The notes: a model not told the origin generated them from the sequence alone. Positions 42,476 to 54,599 are shown, counted from the stretch's first letter. The stretch is DNA of 64,000 bases from Euborellia annulipes (GCA_023213315.1 JAKCPI010013920.1:1-64000), one strand, 5' to 3'. Numbers and translations are program-made.

Positions 42476-42667
42476 TAGAAATTGCAGACAATTTTGGGTT
42501 AACATTTTATGCGAACGTATTTGGCGACCACGAGTTAACCGAGCTAAGATTGTAATTCCTTTTACTCATTTTATACCCTCCTTAAAGCCAGTTTGATTTT
42601 TCTCACTGTCACATTTTCCTTTTATTATGCCTACCCCCGAAATATGGGATAATGAATAGTTAGGAAA

Positions 42668-42940
42668 GACAAATCGGTTATCTATCATCATACTATAATA
42701 TAAAGCGCTAGCTGGTGACTTCCTGTCCCTGTGTGTATGTGTCTATATCAGGGCTCTGATTGGCTAGAATTACAGAAAATGGAGCGAGAGAGGGAAATTT
42801 AAAATTTAAGTGAGAGAGGAAAATTTGAAACCTTAAAATTTTGCAATTGCTCGCCCAAATTTTTAAACAGTGAGCAAGAATAAATATTATGCATTTGGTC
42901 CAAGGGACGTAGGCTTCGGCGGGCTTTACCACTGGTGCAT
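42668..42940 (-). repeat. R2 repeat, copy 2
   Basis: Reverse complement of 400-628, including CTATAATATAAAGCGCTAGC and CTTCCTGTCCCTGTGTG. In this copy no large palindrome abuts the end. Confidence 0.6.
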
Positions 42941-43810
42941 ACCTGGTATATTTATTAAAATTAAACTAGCCACAAAAATAATAGTATTTTTTATTTTTTT
43001 TAACTAATTTTATTAAGTAAGCTCTTTCCCTCTGTTTTTGCTTAGAGATCAGAGTTTGAATAACTAATTTAAAAATTGAAAATTTCATTTATATTTATAT
43101 TTTTAATTAAATTCCATTTTTTTTTAGAATTAAAAATTTTTATAATAGAATAATGTTATTTTGTTAATTATACAAAAACTTTTCCAACCTTCAATTTGTC
43201 AAAATTCCTTTTAATGGTATATGTAGTTTTCAATATATGGAAAACAAGTTATTTTTAGTATAAATATTAATAACATTTTTCTTTCAAAAGGGTTACGTTT
43301 CGGTGACAACACTAAAGATGAATAAATTAAAATTACGAAACGTCATGTTTTGAATTTGTAAAATAAATACGGATTTAGATGGAATATTTAACTGCGATTA
43401 TTATTATTTTCCATAGCTATAGATAGCAGAAGGTCAGTTCCACTTACGACCCTCGGCTGATAAGAGGGTCTGCTGGCTATGCGTCATGACTGACTATGGG
43501 TCTCGATCCCCTAGCTTAGTCACATACACATATACACTCAACCCATACATACGGTCTACTCACCCCTCTTCAGGGGAGTACAATTATCCCCCTTTTTTTT
43601 GTATTTACAACCACCCCCTCTTGGAATATAATCTTTGTTTTGAAAAATGGCGAGGACTAGACATCTAAAGTTACTGAGTATATCATTAATAAAATAATGG
43701 ACCAGCCACTTCCCACGATTTTTGGTACCAATCAAATTATTCATTGAATTTGCTTCAAAATTGATCTTTTATAAAATTTTCCGTTTGTTTTTTTTTATAA
43801 TAAATTTCAT
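42941..43810. other. Intronic sequence with weak hammerhead-like traces
   Basis: TTACGTTTCGGTGAC at 43292 (minus) and TTACGAAACGTCATG at 43334 (plus) face each other without the CTGANGA strand. 43440-43620 is less AT-rich and unassigned. Confidence 0.3.
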
Positions 43811-43814
43811 TTTT

Positions 43815-43915
43815 TTTTAAGGTCTTTTTTGGCCATTTTTGAGGCCGTTTTGAATCCGACCTTATTTATTTCAAAATGATTGGCCATCAATAATTTAATA
43901 GAAATAAATTTTTAC
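43815..43915 (-). repeat. SINE-B tail fragment
   Basis: GGTCTTTTTTGGCCATTTTTG and TATTTATTTCAAAATGATTG resemble the SINE-B tail. Weak. Confidence 0.35.
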
Positions 43916-43919
43916 CGCT

Positions 43920-45145
43920 TGAGACGGTAATGTGACCATTAAAACAAACAAATAATTTACCTCTATGCTACGGGTCAGGGGATTTGCAGACCTATCCTGA
44001 GTTATTTTTATTTTCTTTTATTATTATTAGCCATTGGGGCTTTCTAATCTTTTATCTATAAGTAAAGAGTAACCAAAGTTATAGTGGGGGGGGGGACGGC
44101 AAAAATCATAACATAGGTTCAATGAAATCAGATCAATTTTCTCTAAAATATAATTTGTTAATTTTAATTATTCTAAACTCACAATTAAAAAAATTCTCTC
44201 ATGATTTACATCCCTGAGTCTGAAATTCGAATCTATTTTCTTTATAAATTTAAAAAAAATCAAACCAAATAAAATATAGAAGATAGGACAAGCTCATTAC
44301 TCCAGTGCTTTAGTTCAAGTGGTCGGGCAGACAGCCTTGTCTTTGCTACAGGAGAATTCTTTGCCCTCCCCTTTTTTTTATGTTTATGAATCCCCCCTCC
44401 CCCTCCCTCTCTTCTCTCCCCCTCCCTTTTTCGCTTTTCATCTGTCTCAATATAATGACCGGCGGCTATTTCTCCTCTAAACGAAAGCAAATTAAGATTA
44501 ATTTCATTATTATATATAAAACAATATCTTCTTAAAATTAATACATTTTTTTTTGTTCTCTCGCTAGGTATGAAACAAATACTTGAAAAAATCTCTTTAA
44601 AAATATTGATTGTCTTCTTACGAAAATTTTGTTGAAAATATTTTTAATTTCAACAGGTTATTTATTTTACCATGGGTTATGACAAGTACTTTCTTACTTT
44701 TTTTTTTTTGTTAGACCTAATTAATTGTTTGCTCAGCTGATTTAAATAAATTTTATTTGTCTTATTTATTAAGACCCTTTGATCATGAAACTAGGGATAT
44801 TTTTTTCTTTCGGAAAATACATCTGACATTTAAATAATATTTAATAAATAACTCATTATGAAAACAACATCGTTGAACGGGAATAATTTTTTACAAATAG
44901 AGACTAATCAATAAGTTTCTTCATTCTTGGTCAAATAGCCACCTCTTGGTTAAGCCTTCTAATGAAAAAATCTCTTCAGGGAACTTACTATAAAATTTGA
45001 CTTCTTTTAATAATATCCCAAGTCGCTTAAACAAGAGAAACCGCCAAATCATTCCTAATTTTCTTGAAGAGTTAGTTTATGTTTATTAAAGCTTTTGTGG
45101 TTTGTATCACTATTATTATGGGAGTTTTTAATTATAGACCACATT
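43920..45145. other. AT-rich intronic sequence
   Basis: A pyrimidine-rich patch at 44366-44430 is the only feature. Nothing else recognised. Confidence 0.35.
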
Positions 45146-45149
45146 TTTG

Positions 45150-45330
45150 TATTAATTATTTATTAAAAATTTAACTACCCTACAACGTTTCGACTGCTTT
45201 TTTTGCAGTCGTTTTCAAATTCTGTGCACTTGCACCGACTCAAGTGAACTAACCTTTAAGGGACAGCTAGGTGAAGTTGTACAGTATTTGAAAACGACTA
45301 CAGTTGCTAATGAATATATTTACTAAAAAA
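45150..45330 (-). mobile_element. Decayed hammerhead-bearing unit
   Basis: Minus-strand core at 45184-45219: TTGAAAAC, GACTGC/GCAGTC stem, GAAACGTT. A second TTTGAAAACGACTAC at about 45283 points the other way. The CTGA strand has changed to TTGA and the element is fragmentary. Confidence 0.35.
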
Positions 45331-45364
45331 GTAATCCACTATTTTTTTTTTTTTAATTTCATTA

Positions 45365-45505
45365 ATGTCTTTTTCGGCAACGAAGGCCATTTAGAACTGT
45401 CTCTATTTATTTCAATTGGATTCCAATTGAAATAAATTGTCGCATGCGATCCATTGGTACAAAAGGCCAGCATGCTAACCACTACACCAAGGCCCGAGGG
45501 CTAAC
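45365..45505 (-). repeat. Hybrid SINE: SINE-A head with SINE-B tail
   Basis: The minus-strand head (CTTGGTGTAGTGGTTAGCATGC) is SINE-A-like. The tail (AATTGGAATCCAATTGAAATA) is SINE-B-like. The usual B-box is replaced by GGATCGCATGC. Confidence 0.5.
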
Positions 45506-45699
45506 CCACTATTTCTATTTAAATATTTTTTTTTTTTTACTGGAGCTAAACATTAAAAAAAAATGTTTGATAATAGTAAATTTTTCATCAGTAAATATTT
45601 GTGAAAATTTAAAGATCCGCGTCGATTATATTTCCTTAGAAATATTTTTGAAAAATGACATAAAGAGAAAGAGAATTCAAAAGCGGGCTAACGCTCTAC

Positions 45700-45925
45700 C
45701 TTGGTGAGGTAGCCTGATTGTTGGTTGTCTGTGTGCAGAGGGCTTTGGTTGAAGGCTGAAGGCTGAGGGAGAGAACTGAGGGCCGAAGGGCTGAAGCAAC
45801 CAACCCTCGTAGCTAACCAACTACGAGGGGAGCCTCCCAGGGCTAAAAATACAACGGAGGGTGCGTCGCTCGCCCCATTCCTCTCTCTCTCTCTCTCTCT
45901 TCTCTCTCTTCATTCACTATTAGAC
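45700..45925. promoter_or_regulatory. Unique GC-richer intronic island
   Basis: Direct GAAGGCTGAAGGCTGAGG repeats, a CCTCGTAG...CTACGAGG stem with loop CTAACCAA (near 45807-45830), and a CT run at the right edge. Possible regulatory element, unproven. Confidence 0.3.
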
Positions 45926-46450
45926 CCGAATTTAAAAGATCGGAAATATGGCACTCGCATCCAACTCATTTATTTAGTTTTTATCATATTTATTCTTAAA
46001 ATCAATAACAATCTTCTCTCCTGAGTTTTTTTTTTTTTTTTTTTTGCTTTTTTTACTTCCTGTTTTATTAAAGCTACTTTGTCTTTAATCAAAAAAAAAG
46101 TCAGGGAAAAAAACCGGTTTCATATCCTGACAAGGGGAATAGAAAAAAAATTTTATAAAATGTTCAAAAAATTGTTATCTTCCTTTTTAATAATACAATT
46201 AATTCTGTTTAGAAAAAAAAAATTAATTAAACTAGATTTTAAATATTCAAATTTTTTGTTAGTTATTTTTTGCTTTTATTTAAAAGAGCAATCTTTAATT
46301 GTTATAAAAGACCGGGAGATTAAAATTTAACATCCTAAATTGATTGTTAAAATATAAAGTAATAACACTAGCTTTAAAAAATACTATTTTCTAAACCAAG
46401 TTTTAACAGCGACGTTAACATGTTGCTTTTATCTCAAAACTGTCAAAATC
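45926..46450. other. AT-rich intronic sequence
   Basis: A lysine-rich 83-codon frame at 46079-46330 is what AT-rich DNA gives by chance. Nothing recognised. Confidence 0.4.
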
Positions 46451-46454
46451 ATAA

Positions 46455-46715
46455 CCTTACTTTTTTTTTTAACATTCACACTTTTTCTCATTCACACTCA
46501 CACACACATTCACACTGTCTTTTCGGCAACTCAGGCCATATATCACTTACGATAACCGTTATTGATTTAATATACATATATGGGGTCCAGGCATTCTTAT
46601 TTAAGCCATTTGGTATCCAATTGGCTTAAATAAAATAATCGGACTGCCTGGGGTCCGAACCCGTGACGTTTGGTATACGAGTTTAGCACGCTAACCTCTA
46701 CACCTCTCACCTCAG
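46455..46715 (-). repeat. SINE-A copy
   Basis: Tail TTTAACATTCACACTTTTTC, CAACTCAGGCCATATATCAC, GGGGTCCAGGCATTCTTATT and B-box complement GGGGTCCGAACCC are all present. The head is slightly diverged. Confidence 0.7.
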
Positions 46716-46719
46716 AGCT

Positions 46720-47985
46720 ACTTTTTGGTTAAAAACGCCATTTTGATGCATTAAATACGGCGTTAAAATATTAAAGTCATGACATCAATTTCTAACACTT
46801 TTGACTAAATGTTAATGCTTTGGTGTTAATGTTTTTGCTTTCAGAATAGCAATTTGAGGCAAGGAGGTTAAAAGTTAACATTTTTGCTTAGAGGGTTATT
46901 GGGTGCTATATTTCTAAAGTGAAAAAATATCTTCTCTTCTGGAGGAGTGTTTTTGATTTACGATTTTCAATTCACTTGCTTTAAATTCGTTAATAATCTA
47001 CATAAATATATCTGAAAATAAATAAATCATGATAATCCGTCGATCGTTAATTTTTCAAATCAAAAGTGAGAAAATTTTTACTGATAATCTTTTAATTAGT
47101 AAATACAATAAAATTAAGCCAACTTTATTTTCGATTGATTTGAATATTTTACTATTAGTAAATAAATACATGTTATTTAATTAATTTTTGAAAAATCGAT
47201 TCTCTTTCCCTCTTCCGTTACATTTTGCTCTCTCCCCTTGGTCAATTCAACTTTTATTATTTCTCTATTTATTAATGATATTATTTGATATCCCTAGAGA
47301 GTTGATCGTTTTGGGATTCACCCCAAGTGTGTGAACCAATGAGGAATTAAGTGAAAATCATATTAGAATGAAATAGAAACCTATTTATTTTGGGTACATC
47401 ATCATGACCTCTTAATTTATCAAAACTTTAAAAACAATTATTTACTTTTTTTATTTATTTGCAAGTAATAATATTACACTGTATACTAACTTAGAAATTT
47501 CTTCTTCTCTTTCTTTTAATTAATTATTTTAAACGGGCAGAGATTTCAATATCATAATAAAAGAAAGTTAAAGGACTTTAAAAAATTTCCATGCTGTCAG
47601 ATGATATAAGTTTATTAAAAAAAAATTATATAAGACCTACTATACATTGTATATGCAGGAAGGCTGGGGATATAAATGAATAAAATAATCAGCTAACTCA
47701 CTTTTTTGAAATTTTTTTTTTCTATATCAATTTATTAAAAACCGATATAAGAAAAAATAGGGAGATTTTATTCAAGGTATATTTTGAAAGTACAGTATAT
47801 ATTTGATACCGGTACTTAAATAAAATTTTCACCATTTGCTTTTGATGATCTTTTTGAATCGAATCTATTTCATATTTACAGAGGAAAATCTGAAAAATAG
47901 AGTGGAGAATAAATAGTGTAACAAATTTGACTAAACCACTCTCAATCATGATAGAAAAAAAAAACTCAACTTCGTGGAGTTTTCA
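46720..47985. other. AT-rich intronic sequence
   Basis: Nothing recognised. Confidence 0.4.
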
Positions 47986-47989
47986 ACTG

Positions 47990-48475
47990 ACAAGGGCGGT
48001 AAAGGGGGTAATTCCCCCCCCCCCCCCTCCCCCACATCCGAGATTTATGAAATTTATTTTTTTCGGAATAAAATTTTATTTTTAATGTAAAATTTTAAAA
48101 ATTAATACTTAAAAATTTGTTGCTCAGGGGCCCACATCTTGTGGGTACGTGGATGGCGACCACGAGCTGCCCGAGCTAGGACTGGCAGTCCATGGCATGT
48201 CTGTCTCTTACTTCCTCCCTTCAACAGTCGTCAGACCGTGCGACGGCCCGGCCTGTCCTATTTCTTCCGGTCGTAAAAATAGACAGGGTTGGAGGAAAGA
48301 GTCAAGTCTGCCGAATACTTAAAAATTTGATTTGTTTATATATTCTGGTAAACAAGCACCTTTAAATTACAGAAAGTAAGAAAAAATTGTGTGCAGGGCG
48401 ACCAGTCCCACCAGATTACCCCCCCCCCCCCCCCGAGTAACTCGTCTGGATCCGCTTTTGTCACCTCACCGATCT
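47990..48475 (+). repeat. R3 repeat, interrupted by a 5S-like SINE
   Basis: R3 runs from AAGGGCGGTAAAGGGGGTAA through a C run, AAAATTTTAAAAATTAATAC and TTTAAATTAC to a second C run and CGAGTAACTCGTCTGGATCC. It matches 61165-61440 except for the 194-bp SINE plus target duplication. Part of R3 (AAAAATTGTGTGCAGGGCG) resembles the F1 right hairpin. Confidence 0.7.
48120..48313 (+). mobile_element. 5S rRNA-like SINE with perfect 16-bp target duplication
   Basis: AATACTTAAAAATTTG is at 48104-48119 and again at 48314-48329. The 194-bp insert carries GGGTACGTGGATGGCGACC, similar to the 5S rRNA 3' half, and GTCAGACCGTGCGACGG shared with 24960-25140. There is no A tail. The long duplication points to retroposition. 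Confidence 0.75.
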
Positions 48476-48479
48476 ACTT

Positions 48480-49415
48480 GAAACTTTGTGCTTTTAAAGG
48501 AATTTAAAAATATGAAATTAATATTGTAATTTTTTATTTGAACGCCTTATTTTATCAAAATAATTAACTTATTTTATTAGAAAAAAAAATTTAGAATTAT
48601 TAGAAAAAAAAATTTTTGGCTGCTATGTCTTGGATTTTTTTTGACTCCTCAAGGAAAAAAAAATAAAAAATAAGAATCAGAGATTTTATCCTTTATATAA
48701 ATGTCTCTAATTTTGGACTGACAAAAATAACATCATGTATTTTTAAACATCTAAGAAATAATTCTCAAATTTTTTGTTTAAGTTTCAAATAAAGAAAATA
48801 GTAGTGCTGTAATTCAAAAATTTTTAGGCTTATAAAGTGAGATATAAAGAAAATGAGTGTTCTCCTGATTAAAATTTTTTTTTTTTTTTAATTAAAGCAA
48901 ACGCCAATGAGTGAGAATAATTAAAATTCCTAATTTTCCTAAGAATGAACTAAAAGAAAACTATTTTTTTTTTTTTTTTAGAGATGTTCAGCTAAAAATT
49001 TTCATTTAAAGATTGAAAACTCTGGATTCAGGAGAAATTTACTTCCTCACCCAAGAATCGAACTCAGATTATTTGAATTTGTGTTTGATTGTTCTAATCA
49101 TTGAACTAATGTTTTTTTTTTTTATTTATTAAAATAATCGATATATATTTTTTCTGAATCCTCTAAATTATTAAAAATCACGAGATATTGATTAATTCAC
49201 TGACGAAGAGAAAAATAAATTTCCAAAACATGTTTTTTAAAATATAATTTTCTAAATAAATGTTGATTTAAAAAAAAAAAATTAAATTTTCTGATTTCTT
49301 TTCACTAAGATAAGAGCGTAAAATTATCAGGTCTTTTTTAATTAATCGTAGATAATTTTAATCTTTCTTCTTGAGATAAGTAAGCAAACGGTAGAGATAG
49401 AATAGTGACATTTTC
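48480..49415. other. AT-rich intronic sequence
   Basis: A weak tRNA-like trace (AATCGAACTCAG near 49055) and CTGACGAAGAG near 49200. Nothing firm. Confidence 0.35.
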
Positions 49416-49419
49416 TTTT

Positions 49420-49545
49420 GCGCACCTGTTAACTGGTTCGGGCACGAGGGGCTCATCGGACCTCGCAGGTAGATCGGTTAGTGCTGCCATCCTAAAAACA
49501 TAGGCCAGGTGCTACAATTATTACTTGCTTGCTTGCTGCCCTTTG
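49420..49545. promoter_or_regulatory. Unique GC-richer intronic island with a hairpin
   Basis: CACCTGTT E-box, GTTAACTGGTTCGG (Grainyhead-like) and the stem CGAGG/CCTCG at 49445-49465 with loop containing CTCATCGGA. It shares that loop with the hairpin at 41274. Confidence 0.3.
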
Positions 49546-50540
49546 ACCACACAATCAATTTATCGACTCACTTGATTTTTTTTTTTTAATTAAATTTTTT
49601 TTTTAAGATCAATTAAAATTTATTTATTTGTTACTTTAGAAATCAGAATTTAAAATGATTTGTACTTAATTTTTTTAAATCACTTTTTGTATTTCGGTGA
49701 AACTTCCCCCCTCAAAAATTACTAATTCACACATTAAAAAAAAAAAACTTACCCTATATTTCTAAATAAATTATAAATTAAACCAATAGTCGATTTTATG
49801 ATCCCCCCTATCCGATTTATTTTTATTTATTTTCATATACATGTAAAAAAACAAACGTTAATGTGTTAACAATTTATATTAATGTTTATCTCTTTGTATT
49901 TCCCACTAAAATTTTTTTTTTATCTTTATCAAGTCTTTCCAATTCTTGCTAATCATTATACTTATTTGAAGTTCTAGTTGACGAACATTAGCAATAAAAA
50001 TGGCAAATTTCTTCTTTTGCTTTATTGCATTTTCAATCAGGGCCAGATTTAGAATTGATGAGGTCCTAAACTATTTTAAATATTAATTTTTTTTATGTGG
50101 GTGACAAATATGATGACATTTCCCCAGGAAATAGCTAAATTCGACGCTACTATCTACAAAATAACACCAAATCGATTAAATTTAAAAGATATAATTGGAT
50201 TCATTTAGTTTGTAGATTGTCTCAAAAATGTATATTAATATATTCTGAATTTAAAAAAAGCACTAGTGAACTCTTAAATTAGTAGTATTGTCATGCATTG
50301 AATAGGGGATTTCCCGAGTGAGATGATGATTTCAAAAAAATTTGACAGATTTCGGAAATATTCTGGCCCCAGCCGGAAAAAATAAAATTGTTAATTGGAA
50401 AAAAAATAAATGATATTTTACTGGTTTATTTATTTTTTATAGGGAAATTTAAGTTTTCTCGGCATCTGAGGCTTGATAGTAAATTTCTAATTTTCTGAAA
50501 AGTTTATTTTAAAAAAATACAAAAGTTTTTTTTTTTTATT
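49546..50540. other. AT-rich intronic sequence
   Basis: Nothing recognised. Confidence 0.4.
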
Positions 50541-50544
50541 TTCG

Positions 50545-50695
50545 TTTTTAAGATCATTACGGCATCTCTAGACCTTGTCCCTATTTTTTTCAATTTATTG
50601 GTAGCTAATTCAATTGAAATAAATTTTTTTCGGGATTCGAATCCCTGACCCCTAGCACAATAGGCAGGTACTCTTCCACTATGTTACGGTCCTGG
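50545..50695 (-). repeat. SINE-B copy
   Basis: Complement has A-box-like TAACATAGTGG, B-box GGGATTCGAATCCC and the AATTGAATTAGCTACC tail segment. Confidence 0.65.
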
Positions 50696-51004
50696 GGCAA
50701 AATCTAAAAAAATAATTGCTGATAAACATTTTATTTGTTGTGAATTTTCTAGCCTCAAAAGGATCTTATTTTTTTGTTGCTTGCTATCTTTTAGTATCGG
50801 TATTTTTTGATCTAAAAAATAAAAAATACCATAAGAAATATAAAATTTTCCCTTTAAAAGAAATTGGTTGATGACAGCTCTCTCGTCTTCATATGTAAAT
50901 ATCCTTCCTAATTCACTTCTTTTCCTTATAAATAATTTAATTTTGGACTGAACCAGTGATTGGTTTTTTTTCACACACCGCCCGGTCCGGGCATATTTTT
51001 CGAT

Positions 51005-51209
51005 TAAAAATCCGGTGTGACTGGTCGCACAACACACGACTTTCTCTTACCTTTGTTAAGAGTTATATATTAAGTTAATTGTTATATATTTGAGGTCCAG
51101 ACATTCTTATTTAAGCCATTTGGTATCCAAATCATCGATATCGAATTTTTGAATTGAATCCAATACTTTTTCTTTATATATTAACATATATAGGTAAGAG
51201 AAAGTAAAA
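51005..51209 (-). repeat. F1 remnants around a SINE-A scrap
   Basis: 51005-51058 is half of the F1 hairpin. 51088-51130 is SINE-A body (GGTCCAGACATTCTTATTTA, CATTTGGTATCCAAAT). 51131-51209 is the F1 left end finishing GGTAAGAGAAAGTAAAAA. Confidence 0.6.
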
Positions 51210-51880
51210 AATGCGATTTTGTCAATTTTAATCACAAACGTAATTTTATTATTACTAAACAAGCTAGATAAAATATTCCATTAAAATAATAAAACTTTAA
51301 TTCATACCTTTTTCATATTTGATTACGTTTTATAAAATTTAACACTTAACAAAATTTCATCTTTCGGATTGAATATATTTTTTTATTTTTTTTAAATAAT
51401 TTTTTTTTCCTTATTGTAAAGAAATGGGTTAAGCTGATAATAATGACAGGGTGTCTTAAAAATTCTTTCCTCTCTGTTAATAATAATAATAATATTTATT
51501 TTTTATTCTTCTTAATAATCCTGATTGTGCTGAAGTCAAGTCTCCTGGTTTCGAATTTAGAAAATGGCTCTTTGCTGGTTGGTTCCCTTCACTTTCTCTC
51601 GGCTCTCTGCATATGTGTGTTGGCGATTTCTACATCAGCCGCTCGCTCTCTCCCCACTCGCCTGCCTGCCTGCCTGCCTTTTTTTCTTTATTTCTTCTTT
51701 TTCCTTTTTTTTTTTTTAATCGACTGCGCACAATCAAACAGACAACTTCAGATTTTCTTTTTTCTCACCCTCTCTCTCTTACTCTTATTTTCCCAACATA
51801 TACTTAAAAATTAATATATATACGGAATCCAAGTATGCTCTTCCTATTAATAATTAACACCAAATTGAAAAAAATATTTT
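51210..51880. other. AT-rich intronic sequence with a GCCT run
   Basis: CCTG tetranucleotide repeat near 51661-51678. The 123-codon leucine/phenylalanine-rich frame here is compositional. Confidence 0.4.
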
Positions 51881-51883
51881 TAT

Positions 51884-52178
51884 TTTTTACTTTCTCTTAC
51901 CCTATATATGAAATATATAGAGAGAAAGTATTGAGATCATGTCAAAAATTCGATATCGAGATTTTGATGGATATACACTTTTTGAGATCCCCTGAGTCCA
52001 AAAAAGTGTGTGCCATAAATTGGTCTGTCTGTCTGTGTGTGATATTTTAAGCATGAAGGAATTGAGCTACCGGATTGAAATTTTATATTTAAGTTCCCGG
52101 ACACTCAAAGTAAGCTTTTGAACAAAATCGGCCAAAAAGTACTAGTACTTTACTGATGCACTTTTTCAGTTTTTACTT
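51884..52178 (+). repeat. F1 element, left half
   Basis: TTTTTACTTTCTCTTACC start, then ATTCGATATCGAGATTTTGA, and AGTACTAGTACTTTACTGAT at the end. Confidence 0.7.
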
Positions 52179-53250
52179 TCTAGTATTGAATATAAAGAGA
52201 TTATTAATGGCTTTGTGGATCAGTTATATTATACTTGACTAATTTTCGTCTGTCTTTATCGTGTTAAGTACGTATTTTGGAATGCAATTTTATATTTAAC
52301 AATACAATCATTCTTATTTTAATTTCTTTGATTAAATTTTTTACCCTAGATTTTTTCTTCCATTCAAAATACATAAAATTTCTATACTCTTTGAGATATA
52401 AGTGAATGGTCCTTATATAGCTACCTTCACTTCATTAGTCATGTCTGACAGATGTTGACACTTTGTGATTCCTCTGTGAAGTAATTCTCATGTTATCTTA
52501 CAGACGTCAGATTTTAATATTTACAATGTGTAGAAAATTTACTGTAACAGGTTGTAGACTATTATTATATTATTATTAGGGGTCAGCAAACTTCTTTTTT
52601 ATTTTATTATTTATGATTCTTGTATATTTATAATAATATTGCAAGAAAGAAGACATCGCGTAAAAATTTTATTTTTTCCCTTCCCATATTTTAACTTGAT
52701 GTCAACAATACCCACTAGGGTGCACGGAAGTTGTCTCTTTACCTTGTTGCTTTATTGTTTCGTCCTTTATTTGGAAGTCTAACGTACGGTGCTGCTAATC
52801 GTTCCAAGTAAGAATAGTGAAATCCATTAGCAAAACTTGCAAACGAATTTCCTTAATAAATAAGCACTGGCTTAACTTATTATAACCGGCCCCTCTTCAT
52901 CCGCAAATATTGTCTAGGTTTCCTTAATAATATATTTTTTAACTTTATTTTTAAAGAGCTCGTTCGTACTTTTCCCCCTCTCCTTCGAATAGCAGGAGCG
53001 TGGCGATAATTGTGACGTCATTGAGAGATTAGGAAAGAGAATTAACTAGACAAAGAATATCAGAAACTACACTATTCCTGATAAAATAAAGATTTTGAAT
53101 ATTTTTCAAATTATAAATCAAAAATTTTTTTTAATTAAATTTATTAGACCTTTTAATTCTTTAAATATTCGAAAAAATAATGACATCTTTCTTTGTTATT
53201 CTTCTTCCTTTCAATGGCGGATCCAGAAGAGTTCCCCGGTGGGGAGGGGG
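52179..53250. other. Mostly unique intronic sequence
   Basis: 52690-53045 is repeat-free as far as I can see, with GTGACGTCATTG near 53010. Candidate regulatory DNA only. Confidence 0.3.
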
Positions 53251-53253
53251 GAG

Positions 53254-53314
53254 TAATCTGGTGTAACTGGTCGCACATCACACAATTTTTTCTTAATCTA
53301 ATATCTGATTCAAT

Positions 53315-53349
<35 letters not shown>

Positions 53350-53602
53350 AGACATCGGTAAACACTCTTTGCTTTTGCTGATTTTCGAGCCTCAGGAGAG
53401 TTAGTAAATATAAAATTTCACCTCATTTCCTTCATTTTGAGCACACAGACTAACAGACTATTTTGCAGATTCCATTTTTTTTTAGATTCACCCCGGGGTG
53501 GACCCGAAAACGTATTTCCATCGATCGAATCTTTGACATGAATGCAATACTTTCTCTCTATATTATCTATTAACATATATATAGGTAAAAGAAAGTAAAA
53601 AA
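53254..53602 (-). repeat. F1 element, internally deleted
   Basis: Half hairpin (AATCTGGTGTAACTGGTCGC), poly(A), AAAACTAGACATCGGTAAAC, then TGACATGAATGCAATACTTT and the GGTAAAAGAAAGTAAAAA end. Confidence 0.6.
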
Positions 53603-54598
53603 TAAATAGAATGGAGAGAGATAGTCATAAAATTCTGTTGGCCTATCGCCCGGATTATCTAAAACCCCCGCCACCGGAAAAACTTTCTGTCTACACCCCT
53701 GACCACCACTACTCATGGACGAGGAAGAAAAAAAATTATTAATAGGGTAATTTTTTCTTTTATTATTACTAATTCCATCGAATCTTTAATGTGATTCCAT
53801 TCTTTGCATTAATAATTATTCTATTTATTATTCAAAGACAAAGTGAAATATTCTCTCTGATCATTTTAGAAAAATTTTTAAAAAAGCGTAATGATATTGT
53901 CCTTATTAAAGATATTCTATTGGTAAATTTATATAATGAATGATGTATCTATATATTTTTTCCTCAATTAGTTTGTAGTATCTTGACCGGGCTTTGAAGC
54001 CCGACCATATTGATTACTCCTTCCTCCCACTCCCGGTCAATGACTAGCGGCCAACTCTAACTCTCATATTAGATTTGTCGTTGTTTTCGTTTTTATTTAT
54101 TTATAATTTTATAAATGACTTCAAATGTGTTATTTCCATTTAAAGACTTAACGCAATTGACTTATAAAAATTATCGCGATTCGTGTTGAACAAGACAACA
54201 AGAAAAGACATCCAAAAGCGGCAAAAGAGAAGCACTGCTTTTTGCACTCCCTCCTCTCTCTCTCTTTCCATATCTCTCCTTTTGGAGTGCGTGAGTGCAT
54301 TCGAGTTTTTAATTGGAATTCTTATGACAACCAGTCCGATTCAAAATAAACATCGCGTTAGCCTACATTTGTTTTTAAAACAAAGGGTGAGAAAAACAAA
54401 AAAAAAAATCTATTATTACCCGTTGCAAAAGAATCTGAACACACCTCCTTGTATATTCTAAAGACCATGTAAGGAAACGATTGTCATAAAAATATCTTTT
54501 GTCAACATGTTAGATTTTATAAAGGAGTTTATACTCTTTTATAAAATCTCTATTCAAATTCATTAGTGAGAATTTTTCGGTGCTATTGATAAATGTAT
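53603..54598. other. Intronic sequence, nothing firm
   Basis: Small GC-richer patch at 53990-54060 with GGGCTTTGAAGCCC. No gene. Confidence 0.35.
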
Positions 54599-54599
54599 A

